Below, in pieces: positions 22,738 to 34,600 of a stretch of 64,000 nt of DNA. The notes under the pieces were generated by a model. It searched no databases, was not told the DNA's origin, and saw only the letters and a list, made by a program, of their open reading frames with translations. Where the stretch lies: assembly GCA_013368315.1 (NCBI GenBank), contig JAACJM010000011.1, forward strand, positions 186,001 through 250,000, given 5' to 3'. Source of the stretch: Tetrapyrgos nigripes (Eukaryota; Basidiomycota; Agaricomycetes; Agaricales; Campanellaceae). Each line of letters starts with the position of its first letter. Positions within the stretch are counted from its first letter, which is position 1. The translations under genes and the position numbers were made by a program.

Positions 22738-24836
22738 GCTCTAACCTCGGACTCAGACAATGGATATTCTGTGGGAGGTGTTTAAATGATTTGTACAGTA
22801 GCAACACGTATGGACTGAAGCTAATCGGAGACTGTTCGTGGAAGCCTCAATGTCTGTCGGAAAAGATAAAGGCTGGCCGCTATGTTCACGGACGCCCGTC
22901 GGTAACCTTCGGAGCACTGATACATTTCCTAGGATTAAAGATATACACGATTACAGATTCCAGCACGCCCTGTCTTAGGAACATCACTACTTCCAGTTCT
23001 ATCGATTGCTTGCCGGATTGCGAGAGAAAGGCTTTGAAAGCATATTCGGCGCTGAAATAAGTGTGAAGATCAGGAAGGTTGATTGTAGAGACTGACTCAC
23101 CGGTGATCGTTTTCGCTATGAAGAACGTCTACGTGCAATGTGCATCCTGACGCAATAACAAAGGAATAAAAAATGTGAGTAAGCATCTCTGTAGGGAGAT
23201 CCCCCATCTTCTCTTTTTTTAATCCGAGGTCTGTGGCACAGCAAGGTCCAAGTAAGGTCGCGAGCACATGTCGATAACGGCTCTCGCTGAGAAGGCCTAG
23301 ATAGTAGAATGGGATGGCCTATCACAACGTCCCTGAGAGGCGGCCTTGCCACATATTACGGGCTTTAAATTTGATCGTCACCGTCAAGAGGCATGGGTCA
23401 TTTGCAGCCGCGACATGACGCCCATTTCAAACTCTGCCAGCAAAAAGTTGGAAGCGAGTCATATTTCATTTCTCTCTCTTGCTGATTACTTTGCCGTCCC
23501 TGCGGAAAGGCTAGGTTATCTATTCTACTCACGGACGCCAGTCTGCACTCCCGACTGCAACCTCTAATTCCTCCTGTAGTGCACATCAGCCTTCCGCAGT
23601 AAGCTCATTGGTACTTATCTACGCAGTTGCAAACTTGCAATTCGGAAACGCTGCGACTTCTTGTTCGATCCACCGCGTAGGTATACTGGGCATGTACTTA
23701 GAAATGATGTATCAATGTCTTTTCATGTCGATCCTCTTTTACAGGACAAACAGAACGAACATTAACCTCAAATAGCGGTGGAGTCCCACTAAGTAGTACT
23801 CGTAACGGAAGTTACGGAACAGCCAACAGCCACCTCGCGTCATCACGTGTCATCGTGTTTAATCTAGACACGTGATCGAGTCAACAGTCTCGCGACTCGC
23901 GAGTGACGAGTCCACGTCGCCGCACGACTCCATGTCCAACTTCCACTCGACTCTCCTTTACTCAAATACACGCTGGAAATAACCAATAACACACGGAGCT
24001 CTTACTACCGGTCATACAATGGGAGATGCCCTACGACATCCCTTAGAGGCGGCTTGATATTACGGACTTCAAATTTGATCGTCGCCGTGTATTGTAATTC
24101 GCAACATTTTGTCTGCATATACTTCGAAGAGTTAGCTAGTCGGGCTCTAGTGAGCTGACGCTGATGGCAACATGCGTCGCACAAGAGTTGAAACCGATAT
24201 GCCATCTGCAAGCCATCTGGTCGACCGTCACTCTGTCTTCTTGCTGACTTCTAATTTTCGCTCAAACCAGGGTCCACAACGCCTCTTGTGGTTTTAGAAC
24301 GTACGCGTGAATGTCGGTGATGTATCCGCCCATTCAGAAAGGACATGAAAAAAGAGGCGTGTTGATGATATCCTGGAGACCGTCCTCGGCAATGACATTA
24401 CTACACAGTGTCGATCTCTAATCTGGCGGGTTCCTCATTAACGATGCTACTCATGAAGGCGCACAGCGTTGAGGCTCATCCTACTCCACAGTCACCGGTT
24501 CCAGTGGTTGAACTTCGTCAAACGACCAGCAGCAGCTGTCTCGTTGTTCTGTTTCATCGAAGGGTGTGGCATTGGTATGGCACGACGGAGATCAAGATCA
24601 ACTGCGGTCATATCTTCAAGGTGAGTTCTTATCTTTGGATAACATACACGTGTAGTTTGCATTGTACTTATGTTGTGTATGAGGCAGTTCCATCACTTTC
24701 AGGCACAGGTGACGACCCTTGTTTAAATTTCAGTTCGTGTAACCATACCCGCTTCTTCCTTTTCTCTTCTCCAACTCTGCCACTTGGGACACAGCGCTGG
24801 CGTGAAGTCCTGTCCTTTATCTATCCTCGAGGAGAC
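22738..24836. other. Gene-free stretch between peptidase and receptor genes
   Basis: No gene model. It holds repeat copy 2 (23688-23912). It also holds a further pair of similar segments, about 23325-23385 and 24033-24095, sharing GAGGCGG then TTTGATCGTC in the same orientation. The small frame at 22791-23060 is probably 3' flank of the peptidase gene. The open frame at 24408-24836 that runs into the receptor start has no recognisable content. Confidence 0.4.
23688..23912. repeat. Direct repeat, copy 2 (with 17585-17787)
   Basis: Second copy of the block at 17585-17787, same orientation, with additional small insertions, including a second GTTACGGAA block and extra CATCACGTGT-type sequence. 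Together the copies bracket the CDC45 relic and the M13 peptidase gene. Confidence 0.7.
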
Positions 24837-26498
24837 ATGTATTACTCGGGAGATACGTCCTCCCATGATACCGTGTACGAATATGATGGAACTGGCGAGC
24901 GTGCGGGTGTCATTGTGCGTGTATCTTCTGCTCCTCAAAATCAAGTCTAACCTCCAGGTAAATTTCTGTTCGTGTAAAACAGTGCCTCACCGTTGCAGGA
25001 CTCTTGTCTCTCTCAGCGGTTGTCGTCTTAATCCTGTTCAAAACCCCCAAACCTAGCACATACCGCCGTACCCACCTTTTCGGATATTTACTCTCGCTCC
25101 TCTTGGCCAACGCGATACAATCGGCAGGGACTGTGATGAGCTTGAAATGGGTCGGGGAGAATCGCGTTATTTTTGGAACTTTCTGTACAAACCAAGGTAA
25201 GTTGAACTTGACAGATGCATGTCAGATATTTATCTCTCGTATCTACCTGTATTATTGTTGTAGGAGCAATTAAACAGACAGGGAACGTTTCAACGGCCCT
25301 ATGGTGAAATTTCCTTCGGCTTTGATCAATCTACAACGGCTGAACAATTTGTGCAGGTCATTCATGATGTCCTTACACCTATTCAACCTACTTTTTCTGC
25401 GTGGATCGGTGACTAGGCTCGGATTCTGGCTAACTATAGTGTTCGGATGGGGGTTAGTCGTCTTTATCGTCTTGATTGGTCCTGCAGCGATTGAAAAGCA
25501 GGAAAAGGGGCCATATTTTGGGATTTCTGGTCCCTGGTGAGTATGCTGAGCGCTGCTTTAAGGAATTCATTGTGATCTTTTGCAGGTGTTGGATTACCTC
25601 TGCTTACCCAAAAGAACAAATCCTGCTAGAATATTTTTTCGTGAGCGGTTGTTTCGTTTTTTTTCTCGCTTCAGTTGAATCTGATCATCATGCCCAAAGG
25701 AATTCCTCTCCGCATTCCTTTCTTTCATTCTCTACACTTTCGTCCTCCTTCGAGTGCGAGGTAATCTCGTTAGGCTAGAGTCCGAGGGAAGATATCACTG
25801 GAAGCTTCGTTTTGTCCCCAAGGGAGAGGGCTGGCAGTTATCCATAGGTCGGGATTTGATTGACTCGACAATGCTGAAAGTTGCGCAGAATATGGTCTGG
25901 TATCCTGTAAGAGCCTGTTCCTTTCTTTAAAAAAGCACATTTTGAGTATTTCCATGCGCAATGATTCCTAGGTCGCGTACAGTATCATTCTCATACCGAT
26001 CACAATCATTCGCCTATCTGAATTCTCTGGAGACAACATCCCGTTTGGAGCTGTGATTTTTGCAGATGTGGTCTTCAATTTGACAGGTACGATATACATA
26101 ACATTCTCAGTCAATCTCAGGTCCGTAACTGACTATCTCGCCTGCTCGCTCGATCAGGTTTTATCAATGTAATCCTCCTCATGACCACTCGCCGTCTTCT
26201 CCCAGACATGGAAACTGTTCCCGAATTCAACACTCAGAGATCCAAACGTGCTAGTATCTTTCAAAGGAATGGGATCACGCCGTTTACTCTTGAAAGGAGT
26301 GAAACTGCCGAGAATTATACGAGGTCGAATGAAGCTAATAGAATTCGAGCACTGGCCCGGGCAGGCTCTGGTGTAAGCTATACCTCGCATAGCGCTAGCC
26401 AGGAAGGCACAATGGAAGAGACATCCTACAGGCACAGTATTGCAAGCATCCAGTCAGGAGACTCAAGGACGCAGCTAATAGAGAAACAGTCTGTCTGA
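24837..26498 (+). CDS. Seven-helix G-protein-coupled-receptor-like protein
   Basis: Intact 409-residue paralogue of the pseudogene at 13320-15118. Exons: 24837-24914, 24983-25196, 25264-25303, 25357-25536, 25586-25640, 25700-25906, 25972-26086, 26158-26498. Seven hydrophobic segments are visible, with LFGYLLSLLLAN, GNVSTALWSF, GPYFGISGPWCWI, FVLLRVRGNL and IPFGAVIF motifs. A Ser/Thr/Arg-rich cytoplasmic tail of about 105 residues follows. The pattern is that of basidiomycete receptors usually grouped with the glucose/cAMP-receptor-like (Git3-like) class; I assign the class from overall layout, not from a ligand-binding signature, so ligand and G-protein partner are unknown. Start MYYSGDTSS matches the paralogue's N-terminal layout (Tyr-Asp, then GERAGVI before intron 1). 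Confidence 0.8.
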
Positions 26499-27112
26499 GG
26501 AGAGCGTTGGGGAGAGTTGCAGTATTTATTATAGTGTGTTATTCCCTTTATTTATTTATTTTTTTCTTTCCTGGGCTCTAAGTTCTAACTTGTTAGTACA
26601 AAGTCGAACGAGTGCCGAAGAGACGTGTTACGCGTCGCTCACGCCACCGTTTGTAAGTCTGTCACGTGATACTGACACGTCGCGACTCCCCGCCACGTCC
26701 CTCGATTGCCCTCGAGTCCGACCACGTCCTGCGGTAGGATATGTCACAACTCTTCGATGTCCCTTCTGAGTGATTGATGAATCAGTCACCAAACAGAGTG
26801 TACAGGTATCCATCGAAGCCGACCTTACCCAACCGTAGGCAGATCGACAAATTCGTTCAACAAATGTTCAATATGTTGCAACAAGGCGTCGACGTGGCGC
26901 TATTCATAGCCAAATGCAGATCATGCTCACGTATCACCAGTTAACTTGTTCTAGGTCAGATGAAAATCGTCGCAGTCAATTGTGGTCAAGTGTTGGACCT
27001 ATCCGTCTTGAAAGAGGTCACCCGAACGGTCATTTGAGCAAAAAAGCCCGCTAATGCTATCTGCCATAGTCGTAACCGGGTCAGACGCGTCAGCGGTCAA
27101 TTGACAGGATCG

Positions 27113-27120
27113 TATAAAAG
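27113..27120 (+). promoter_or_regulatory. TATA-like element
   Basis: TATAAAAG, followed about 40-60 bases downstream by a pyrimidine-rich stretch (CTTTCTTCCCTTCTCTCCC), the usual layout of a fungal core promoter and start region. The transcript it would drive is unclear: the only ATG-led frames downstream (27283 and 27299) give short, unrecognisable products. Confidence 0.3.
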
Positions 27121-29149
27121 CTAGAGTGGCTTCCATTCACGTCTTTCTTCCCTTCTCTCCCTAGCCCAAGCACAAGAGGTCGTCCTGTGCTCACCTCATC
27201 CTTGGGAGCCAAATAGGTGCAAAGTTCTTTATTCGTCCACTACGACTTTTCCACCCCACTTCTACCTCGCTGGTTTCACGATATGACTCAACTTTCCGAT
27301 GAGTGTCTCCAGGCGGCAATCTCAGGTTTTGTGTCGTATACATATGCTCGTCGTTCGCTTATTCCTTCCGTGGATTTATAACTTCATTTCAGTGTCCATT
27401 TTCACTGCTTTCCGTACCCCGACACTCCCATCCGCCCCAATATCAAATGCTCAAATAGCTTCCGTGTTTGCTTGCTCCGTCCTTTCATCGGGTCTTCAAC
27501 AGACCCTCGTTTCAAAGACTCTCGACCTTTCCAGGCAACGTCTCTCAAGCTCCTACACCTCCACCCATCGGATTCTCGTCATTATGCTCATTTCTATCCG
27601 CAGAGATGGACAGGGAAGTTAGTGATATGACTTTTTTTTGCGCGCATGCACTGCGGATATGCATGCCTTATTAGGAAGTTGTGGGGAAATTGGGTGTTCG
27701 GGGTCCCGTCAATCCCCATACTGCCGCGGTGGTTAAACCTTCTCCCGCTGCCAGCCGTTGTTTTGAACCTTCTCTGCTTGGGTCCCTTCATGAAGTGCTC
27801 TTCCATTGACCTAGTCGATCTTTCCCGGTCTGCTTCTACTTCCCCTCGCGGGTTCACGATCAATTCCAGTTACTTTCGTGCTGCTTGTTTGGTCCGTACT
27901 CCTTCCCCTCGCTGGTTCCTAACCAATTACCTTCGTCCAGCCACTTCCTTCCCAATGGGTTTGTAATAACTTTTTGGTGGCTCTATATATGAAGGCTTCT
28001 AGCGGCGTTTTTGATGTTCTGGTTCTGGTCCTGGTTCTATCTAACAATCCAAATGTTCTCTGATCGTTTTCTGATTCGAATCCCTCAAATCCATTGTCTA
28101 TCCAATCCTGTCTAATCCCTTCTTGATCGTTCCCACTGCATTCATATATTGAGTATAGCGTGTGTCGCTGCATTATCATCAATTAGCGTCCCAATTCATT
28201 GCGGTAAGTACAATCACATATTTTATTTCGCGTCCGAACCGAACCCGGAATCCGATTCGTCCCGTCCGTCCAGAGTTTACTGATTATAGTCGACTTATCG
28301 TCGAGACAAGACCAGACCCTAGTAGGTGTGTTTAGAAGGTATTCTCAGAAGGATTTACTATTCTCGGGAAGATGTGGATTTTTAGGATGATTTAGATCCG
28401 AAAAGAAGGCTTATGGCTTATGGGATGTGCAGGAAGTCTTTGACCTCTTCGGGTGTATCAGAGTCTAGAGAGTAGTGAAGAGACGAATATGATTGGACGA
28501 GAAAGGATGAGCAAAAAGTTGAGTAGGAGTGACAGCCTGAGAGGAGATGCGTGGAGACGCGAAAGGAAGGTTTTCTTGGTAAAATTGGAGAAGGAAGTGT
28601 CGGTCCGATAGGCGTATGGAGATTCGTGGTTGGTCCTACGGTGCCGCGGGGGGAAGTGGGGGGATGATGCAGATGGATCGTTACCTTGAATCCCTGGACC
28701 CTGCGGCGGGCTCGGGCTCGGAGTATGTATATATATAGGTGAGTATTATTTTATTCAATTCATGCCGCAGGCGGTTTATCTGCTATAAGAATCGGCTCAT
28801 ACCAATGAGATTCTTCCTCGACTCCAACGTTGTTTGGCCTTTACATTGAGGGAATCATGCTTACCCGGTGTGAGGGACCAATAGGTAGATTTCGGGAAGG
28901 GTCTTGAGGAAGGAAGGAAGTACGTATGTCGGAGAGGGAGAAGCTCGAAGCTCGAAGCTCGAATCCTGACAGTGATCGTTATTATGGTTGTGGAGTAGGG
29001 TTTTATGATAGGTTGGTTTACTATCATCAACATCATCAGCATCATTACGGTATGTTCAAAGCTCAAACTACTTCAATTTGCGACCTGTTGCGACCGTTCG
29101 TCGTCCGTCGTGTTATTTTTGAGATCTAATACTGATCGAAGCTTGAATA

Positions 29150-29175
29150 CAGTAACAGTAACAGTAACAGTAACA
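29150..29175. repeat. AGTAAC hexanucleotide microsatellite
   Basis: About four tandem copies of a CAGTAA/AGTAAC unit, close to further short tandem runs: a TCAGGCC run near 29223-29242 and a TCCTAGG run near 29727-29748. Confidence 0.85.
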
Positions 29176-29299
29176 TATGTTAACATATCAACGATGTGTA
29201 ACATAACTGTCAGGACTCAGTACTCAGGCCTCAGGCCTCAGGACTCAAGGGGCAGAGAAGCTTAAGCTTGAATTGAAGCTTGAGGCAACGGGAGACTTC

Positions 29300-29465
29300 G
29301 GGAGCCCGTCGGATACTCAGACTCGTGCGTTATTGCTCATGCGCTCATGGGCGAGGGGGAAAAAAGAAGGAAGCAGGTAGGCAGGGGAGCCCGTCAGACA
29401 CTCATGCGCTCATGGTCTAGGGGAAACAAGGAGGAAGAAGGAAGAAGGAAGCAGGTAGCCAGGGG
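29300..29465. repeat. Tandem duplication of about 80 bp
   Basis: Copies at about 29300-29384 and 29385-29465. Both begin GGGAGCCCGTC, share CTCATGCGCTCATGG in the middle and end GAAGGAAGCAGGTAG. They differ by a few small indels. Confidence 0.75.
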
Positions 29466-29574
29466 TACCAGGTGAAAGAAAAGAAAACACGAGCATCCGA
29501 TTCTACCAGTTGCAGTTGCAGCGTATGGCACTCGGTGAAAGGATTTTGCAAGGGTGATAAATTCTAGAGGTACC

Positions 29575-29592
29575 GGTTAGGTTAACCTAACC
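29575..29592. repeat. Perfect 18-bp palindrome
   Basis: GGTTAGGTTAACCTAACC is its own reverse complement, with no spacer. It could be a dimeric protein-binding site or chance. Confidence 0.8.
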
Positions 29593-31665
29593 TTCAATGC
29601 ATATGCGAGGCAATTTTTTTTTTTTTGACTAGATTCACGGTACACAACGTAAATTTGTGGCATGGTGTCACAGTGCTCAGGTATACAGTATACTTATGAC
29701 TCACGAATTCAAGTTGTAGTGAGTCAGTCCTAGGTCCTAGGTCCTAGGGTATTCGTCCATAGATTCAGAAGGTTGGGTGGGGGGTGCACTTCAAAGGCCC
29801 CTGAGAGTAGTACTGAGTCTGAAATTGTCTAAAGGGACCGATAAATTCTCGGATAAACGCGCATATGGCCCATATGCTATATATGTTATGTTAGAACTTA
29901 GTGTTTGTTACCTGGCAAACAAAACAATGATCCATGGCCAGGAACAGAGTTTTGATTGGTAGAGAGGAGGTAAACATACATATGTGCAATTGCAATGTAC
30001 GTACTTATGTCACACTCGACTACATATATACATACCCCACGGGGCCGAAATCGGAGACTTGAGACTCTGGAGACTGGAATCTTGCGAAACCCTGGCCATG
30101 GCCCCGAGTTCAGACAAGTATACGTTGCGTAATTTGCGTTATGTGTATGTACCTGTACTTGTCTCGCTATTTCAGGCCTCTCAGCCCCAAGTACGTACAA
30201 GTGCGTTCAGCTGTGGCGCGCCGTTGAAATTGAAGGCTTGAAGTCTTGAATGGTTTGAGTAAAAGTCCCGGTCGATAGATAGATTACAGCGCTACCGGAC
30301 TACATAGATAATGTAGCATCAAGGATGATGCGCGATCGAGCTAACCAATCACTGATTCAGCGGGCAAGCAAGTTGCAACAACGCTGCGGGGGGCAGGGGC
30401 GACGTAGTACGTACGCGTCCTGCCATCAGAGCAGGGTACGTATATAGGCCGTCTGCGACGCTGAACGCGCGCCACTTTGATGATCATTTATCGCTCACGC
30501 ATGGAAAGTAATTTTTTTCAATAAACGTTTACTTTAGAGTACAAATCTGCTTCGATGTGTATGCAACTTGTTAACAGCATCCGATTTTATTCGGAGAAGG
30601 TTCCAACAACTTCTCACCTACTACATACATATTGCCAATTGGTTCCCCTCGATGCATATGAGTCGAAAAAACACCGAGAGTCCAACTATAAGCATACTAT
30701 CACTAGCTAACTATGTATATATATATATATTTGTCCATGCATATGCTTAATACGTCTTGATACGAGATCAACGCACTTGGACCCAAATATGTGTATGTGT
30801 ACTAAAGGGGGGGAGGGGGGTACTACAGACCCAGATTTACGGTGAACGATCATGTGGCTGTAAATCTCTAGGCCTTGGGGAATCTACAAAGGCTTGAACT
30901 TTGAGGAGAACTTGAGAGAAATTCGGCCAAAGCCTGAAGAGTCATCTTCATGCAGAGGAATGAGGCGCAAGGCCGCCTTGAACCACCCTGAGCAGGATCC
31001 ACAATGATGCACAGAGATGACAATCCAAAATGGCCGGGGCCACCATCTCCATTCCTCTGGAGTTGCGGGATCCGCTGCCCGTAGCATTTTCTTGGCAAAA
31101 CATCATCGGTATGGCTCCAAGTGCGACACATATGGCAACGAATTTCCGCTACATCGTTCGCTCGTTGGATCCTGGGTAGTCGCGTGAATCAGTGTGTATA
31201 CGCGTGGTGGTATTATCCTAATCTTCTGCTAACGGGCGGTTCATGCGCTGTGGCGGTACTTTGAGAAATTGAGGCTGCTGGTGTGTCGTTCGACAATCCG
31301 GATGTTTCATTGTTTGAAGCAAGACAAACATCGTATGTCGTCAGTGGCTACGCAAGACTGCCAACCCGGCAAAAATAGGCAGGGATACTGGATGGATATC
31401 TCAACATTGTTGAACTAAACTTCCGAGTGCGATTGGCAATTACCAATTTTACATCGCGTCGAATGGAATGTGCCGGGCTGTACGACGCTTTTCGGCCGGA
31501 GGTAGGATAACCTGGGGGAGGGGTGTCCGGGGCCCCAGGTACGGGACTTGTTGTGGGGTGGGAACAGATCTCGATCCCTCGGTCCGGGGCCAGTCAACAT
31601 ACTTACGATATTTGGAACTAGTATTTTTCTTCTTCCTTGACTCACCTTCCTCGTCGTCGTCATCC

Positions 31666-34600
31666 ATGGACTTCTCAGACGACCTCGCCAATATCATAGG
31701 TTCCAACGAGCGTTCCACCGCCAATAACCCTCCCAATCCCACTGCCAACTCTGCCAATGCCAACACCAGCACCGAGTATCGCACTCACAACATCTTCGAC
31801 ATGGGCGCCCCTGCTCATGCAGCTACCGCTTATCATCCGTACAGGCAGACTCCCTCTCCAACCACAGGAACATCCCAGCCACACCGTTCTCTCTCTCGTT
31901 CAAGTTCAAGACCCCCTTCTTCTGGCGCCTCATCCGCGCTCAACAATTTTGGTGTACCCGTCGGTTCCAGTTCCAATTCATCAGCAAACACCGGAGATGC
32001 AGCTCAGGGAGGTGCTGGTAGCGTAGGGCCTACAAGGACAACAAGAAGTCGAAGGAACAACTCGGTATCAAGTGTATCGCCGCCACCGTATCATTCGAAG
32101 CCTCAGGCGATATTGATCCCTGGGAGCGCTGGACACAGTGGAAATGGTTCCTGGTTTGGTGGAAACGGGGGTGCTGGGTAGGTTGCTTCTTTCAACATTG
32201 CAATCTACACTACTCTAATCTTTGCCATTCCAAGTGAATTTACCCTCCCAACTCCAGACTCTCTGACTTCTCCACTCTCTGCACATTCACCTATCCATAC
32301 ATCACACTCTCATTCCAATCATCACCCCGGGAATGGTAACGCTGGTTCATACGGTAGCTCGCCACACCATACTCTGCACGGTCTACATCAACACGGTTCA
32401 TTTTCAGACATCGATTTCGGTGTCGGTCTCTCAATGAACGGCATGCCATCCAGCAACAACAACAGCGGCGGAGCGGGCCCCGGTAGAAACATTCCCATCA
32501 GTGGAGGATATCCTCCACACCACGGACACGGCCACGGCGGGGGCCATCCATCTTCCTTCGGACCATCCTCATTCGGAAGCATGAGCTCCAGTCTTGGCTT
32601 GGGAAGTCCCTCAGAACACGGTCTCCACCATCACCAACAGCACCAGCACCAACAACCTGGCAGTCATTCTTCGCAGCACCAGGGACATCATGGAGGAATG
32701 ATGGGCGATGAGACACCCTTGTCAGCGTCGTTACCTACGTTACCAACGTCGTTGCATGATATGCATTCAGGACATGGACATGGGCATCAGCAGCAGCAAC
32801 AACATGGACCCGGTCATAGCCACGCCACTCGTTCGACTCGGTCTCACTCTGTTTCTGTCGCTGGTGCTAAAGCCGACGCAGGAGGGAATGCTACGCCTAC
32901 ACCTGGAGGCATGGGTGAGTAACTGTCTGTTTTAGCCCATATACACGTGTTTACGCGTGTCTTCGTGTCTTCTCTCCGCAGGCTTCAACCTTTCCACTCT
33001 GAATGTCAACGTAAGCGGTCATGGTCTCGGCCTTGGTATGTCCAGCCCAAACTCTATCCCATCTCACATCTCTTCCATTCCCGGTCCCAATCATGGAGGA
33101 AACCTAAATCGTAGCATGTCCAACATGCGAGGTGCCGAGCTCAACAACCTGAATATGCCTATGGCCAATCTCTCTACGTCGGATAAACAGACTCTTCTCG
33201 CTAACGAAAAACGAAGGAGGAGGAGGGAAAGTCATAATGCGGTCGAGAGAAGAAGGAGAGATAATATCAATGAGAAGATTAGTGAGCTCGCGACCTTGAT
33301 TCCGGAGTGTATGTTGGAAGGTGAGTGGGCTTCTGTTTCTTTCTGTTTGTGCCTCTATCTTTGGTCTGTGATGCGTTCTTGCTTGCTGTTTGTGTTTTTG
33401 GACAAAGAACGCGTATACATGCGGTGAAACGGTGGAAATATGCGCTGTATTTTGGCGATTGGTGCGCTTCAGGAGGTCGTAATAAGGCATATATGCGCTG
33501 TATACGCGTTATTAGTGAGGCGTATGTGTTCTAGAAGTTGGCAGATGGACGTATATGTGTTGGATTCGTGTCATTGGCTGGGTATATGCGCGTTGTTATT
33601 CGGACCGAGTGTGCACAGGGCGGCGAAATGTTCTTTGATCTGTCTTGGCTGGTGAGCGCTGCGCACAAGCCGTTGTGTTATCTTGGGCCTATGGCGCTGT
33701 GTTTTCTGGAGAATGAAGATGACTCAGGAGGACCCCGGTAATTCGGTTTCTTGGTTAACCGAGTTGCCGATAGGTCTCTTGGCGACGACGACGACCAGCT
33801 GTACTTTTTTATCGCTTTCTTGTTCCTTCTGCCTCTTGCCAAGTACGAAATGCTAATCATAATATTCGCTTTTCTCTATAGGTGCCGCAACCAACAACAC
33901 CAAAGAATCCTCCAATTCTCCCAATCCTAGCAACGTCTCTGTACCCAACGCTTCATCCAACGGTGTACCCCCTATCAACACGATCTTACCCAACTCTTCT
34001 GGTGGTGGTGGGTTATCTTTGGATTCTCCTACTTCACCTACGTCTGCATTATCCCTCATGTCGCCCATTGATGGCGAGAGTGGGGTGGGAGTATGGAATT
34101 TGGATATGGGTGTCGAGATGTTGGTTCCGAAGAAGGAAGATGTGGATGAAGGTACAGAAGCTGGTGCTGCGGGCGGAAGCGGTGCAGCTGGTGCGGGTAA
34201 TGGAGTTGTTAAGGCGAATAAGGGTATGATTTTGAGGAAGAGTGTGGAGTATATCCGGTGGGTTTTACTTTCGATGTTTTCTGTATTTTTTTCTCTCTGT
34301 TGGTTCTGTCGTTGTCCTGTACACCTCGTTTTTTCTTGCAAGGCTTTTTTTTTAGAGTGTATAACCCGCTTTTTTCACCGCATATACCTACCTTTTCTTT
34401 TCTTCTTTTCTTACGCCTATACCCTCAATTTTCGTAAATACTAACCAAATTATGCTACAGCTATTTGCAACAACTCGTCACCGCCCAAGGCGCTCGTAAC
34501 AGGGAATTGGAACAAGAGCTCAAGGCATACAGAACCGGTGGTGTACCTCCCAACGTCGGCGTTTCGGGCAATAGTCCCTCTGCTTCTGCTACCGGCCCAG

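Larger units (their letters stand above)
26499..31665. other. 5.2-kb gene-free stretch upstream of the bHLH gene
   Basis: No convincing gene. It contains a candidate core promoter near 27113, a pyrimidine-rich region to 27.9 kb, several simple and tandem repeats (listed), and an AT dinucleotide run near 30716-30731. A GC-richer island at about 30870-31090 reads openly on the minus strand without recognisable motifs. Long non-coding upstream regions are common for large fungal regulators, and this one may hold the control region of the bHLH gene. Confidence 0.4.

Noticed and set aside
24408..24836. In-frame upstream extension of the intact receptor
   Set aside because: No hydrophobic or family sequence; the paralogue starts at the equivalent of MYYSGD, so the open frame is likely chance.
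27283..27622. Short spliced or unspliced gene after the TATA-like element
   Set aside because: The needed donor (GTTTTG) is weak and the product has no motif; kept only as a promoter hint.
30868..31131. Open frame on the minus strand in a GC-richer island
   Set aside because: No splice-consistent neighbours, no motif, and overlapping frames stay open as well.
31468..31665. 66-codon N-terminal extension of the bHLH factor
   Set aside because: Composition is unlike the rest of the protein and the ATG at 31666 has better context.
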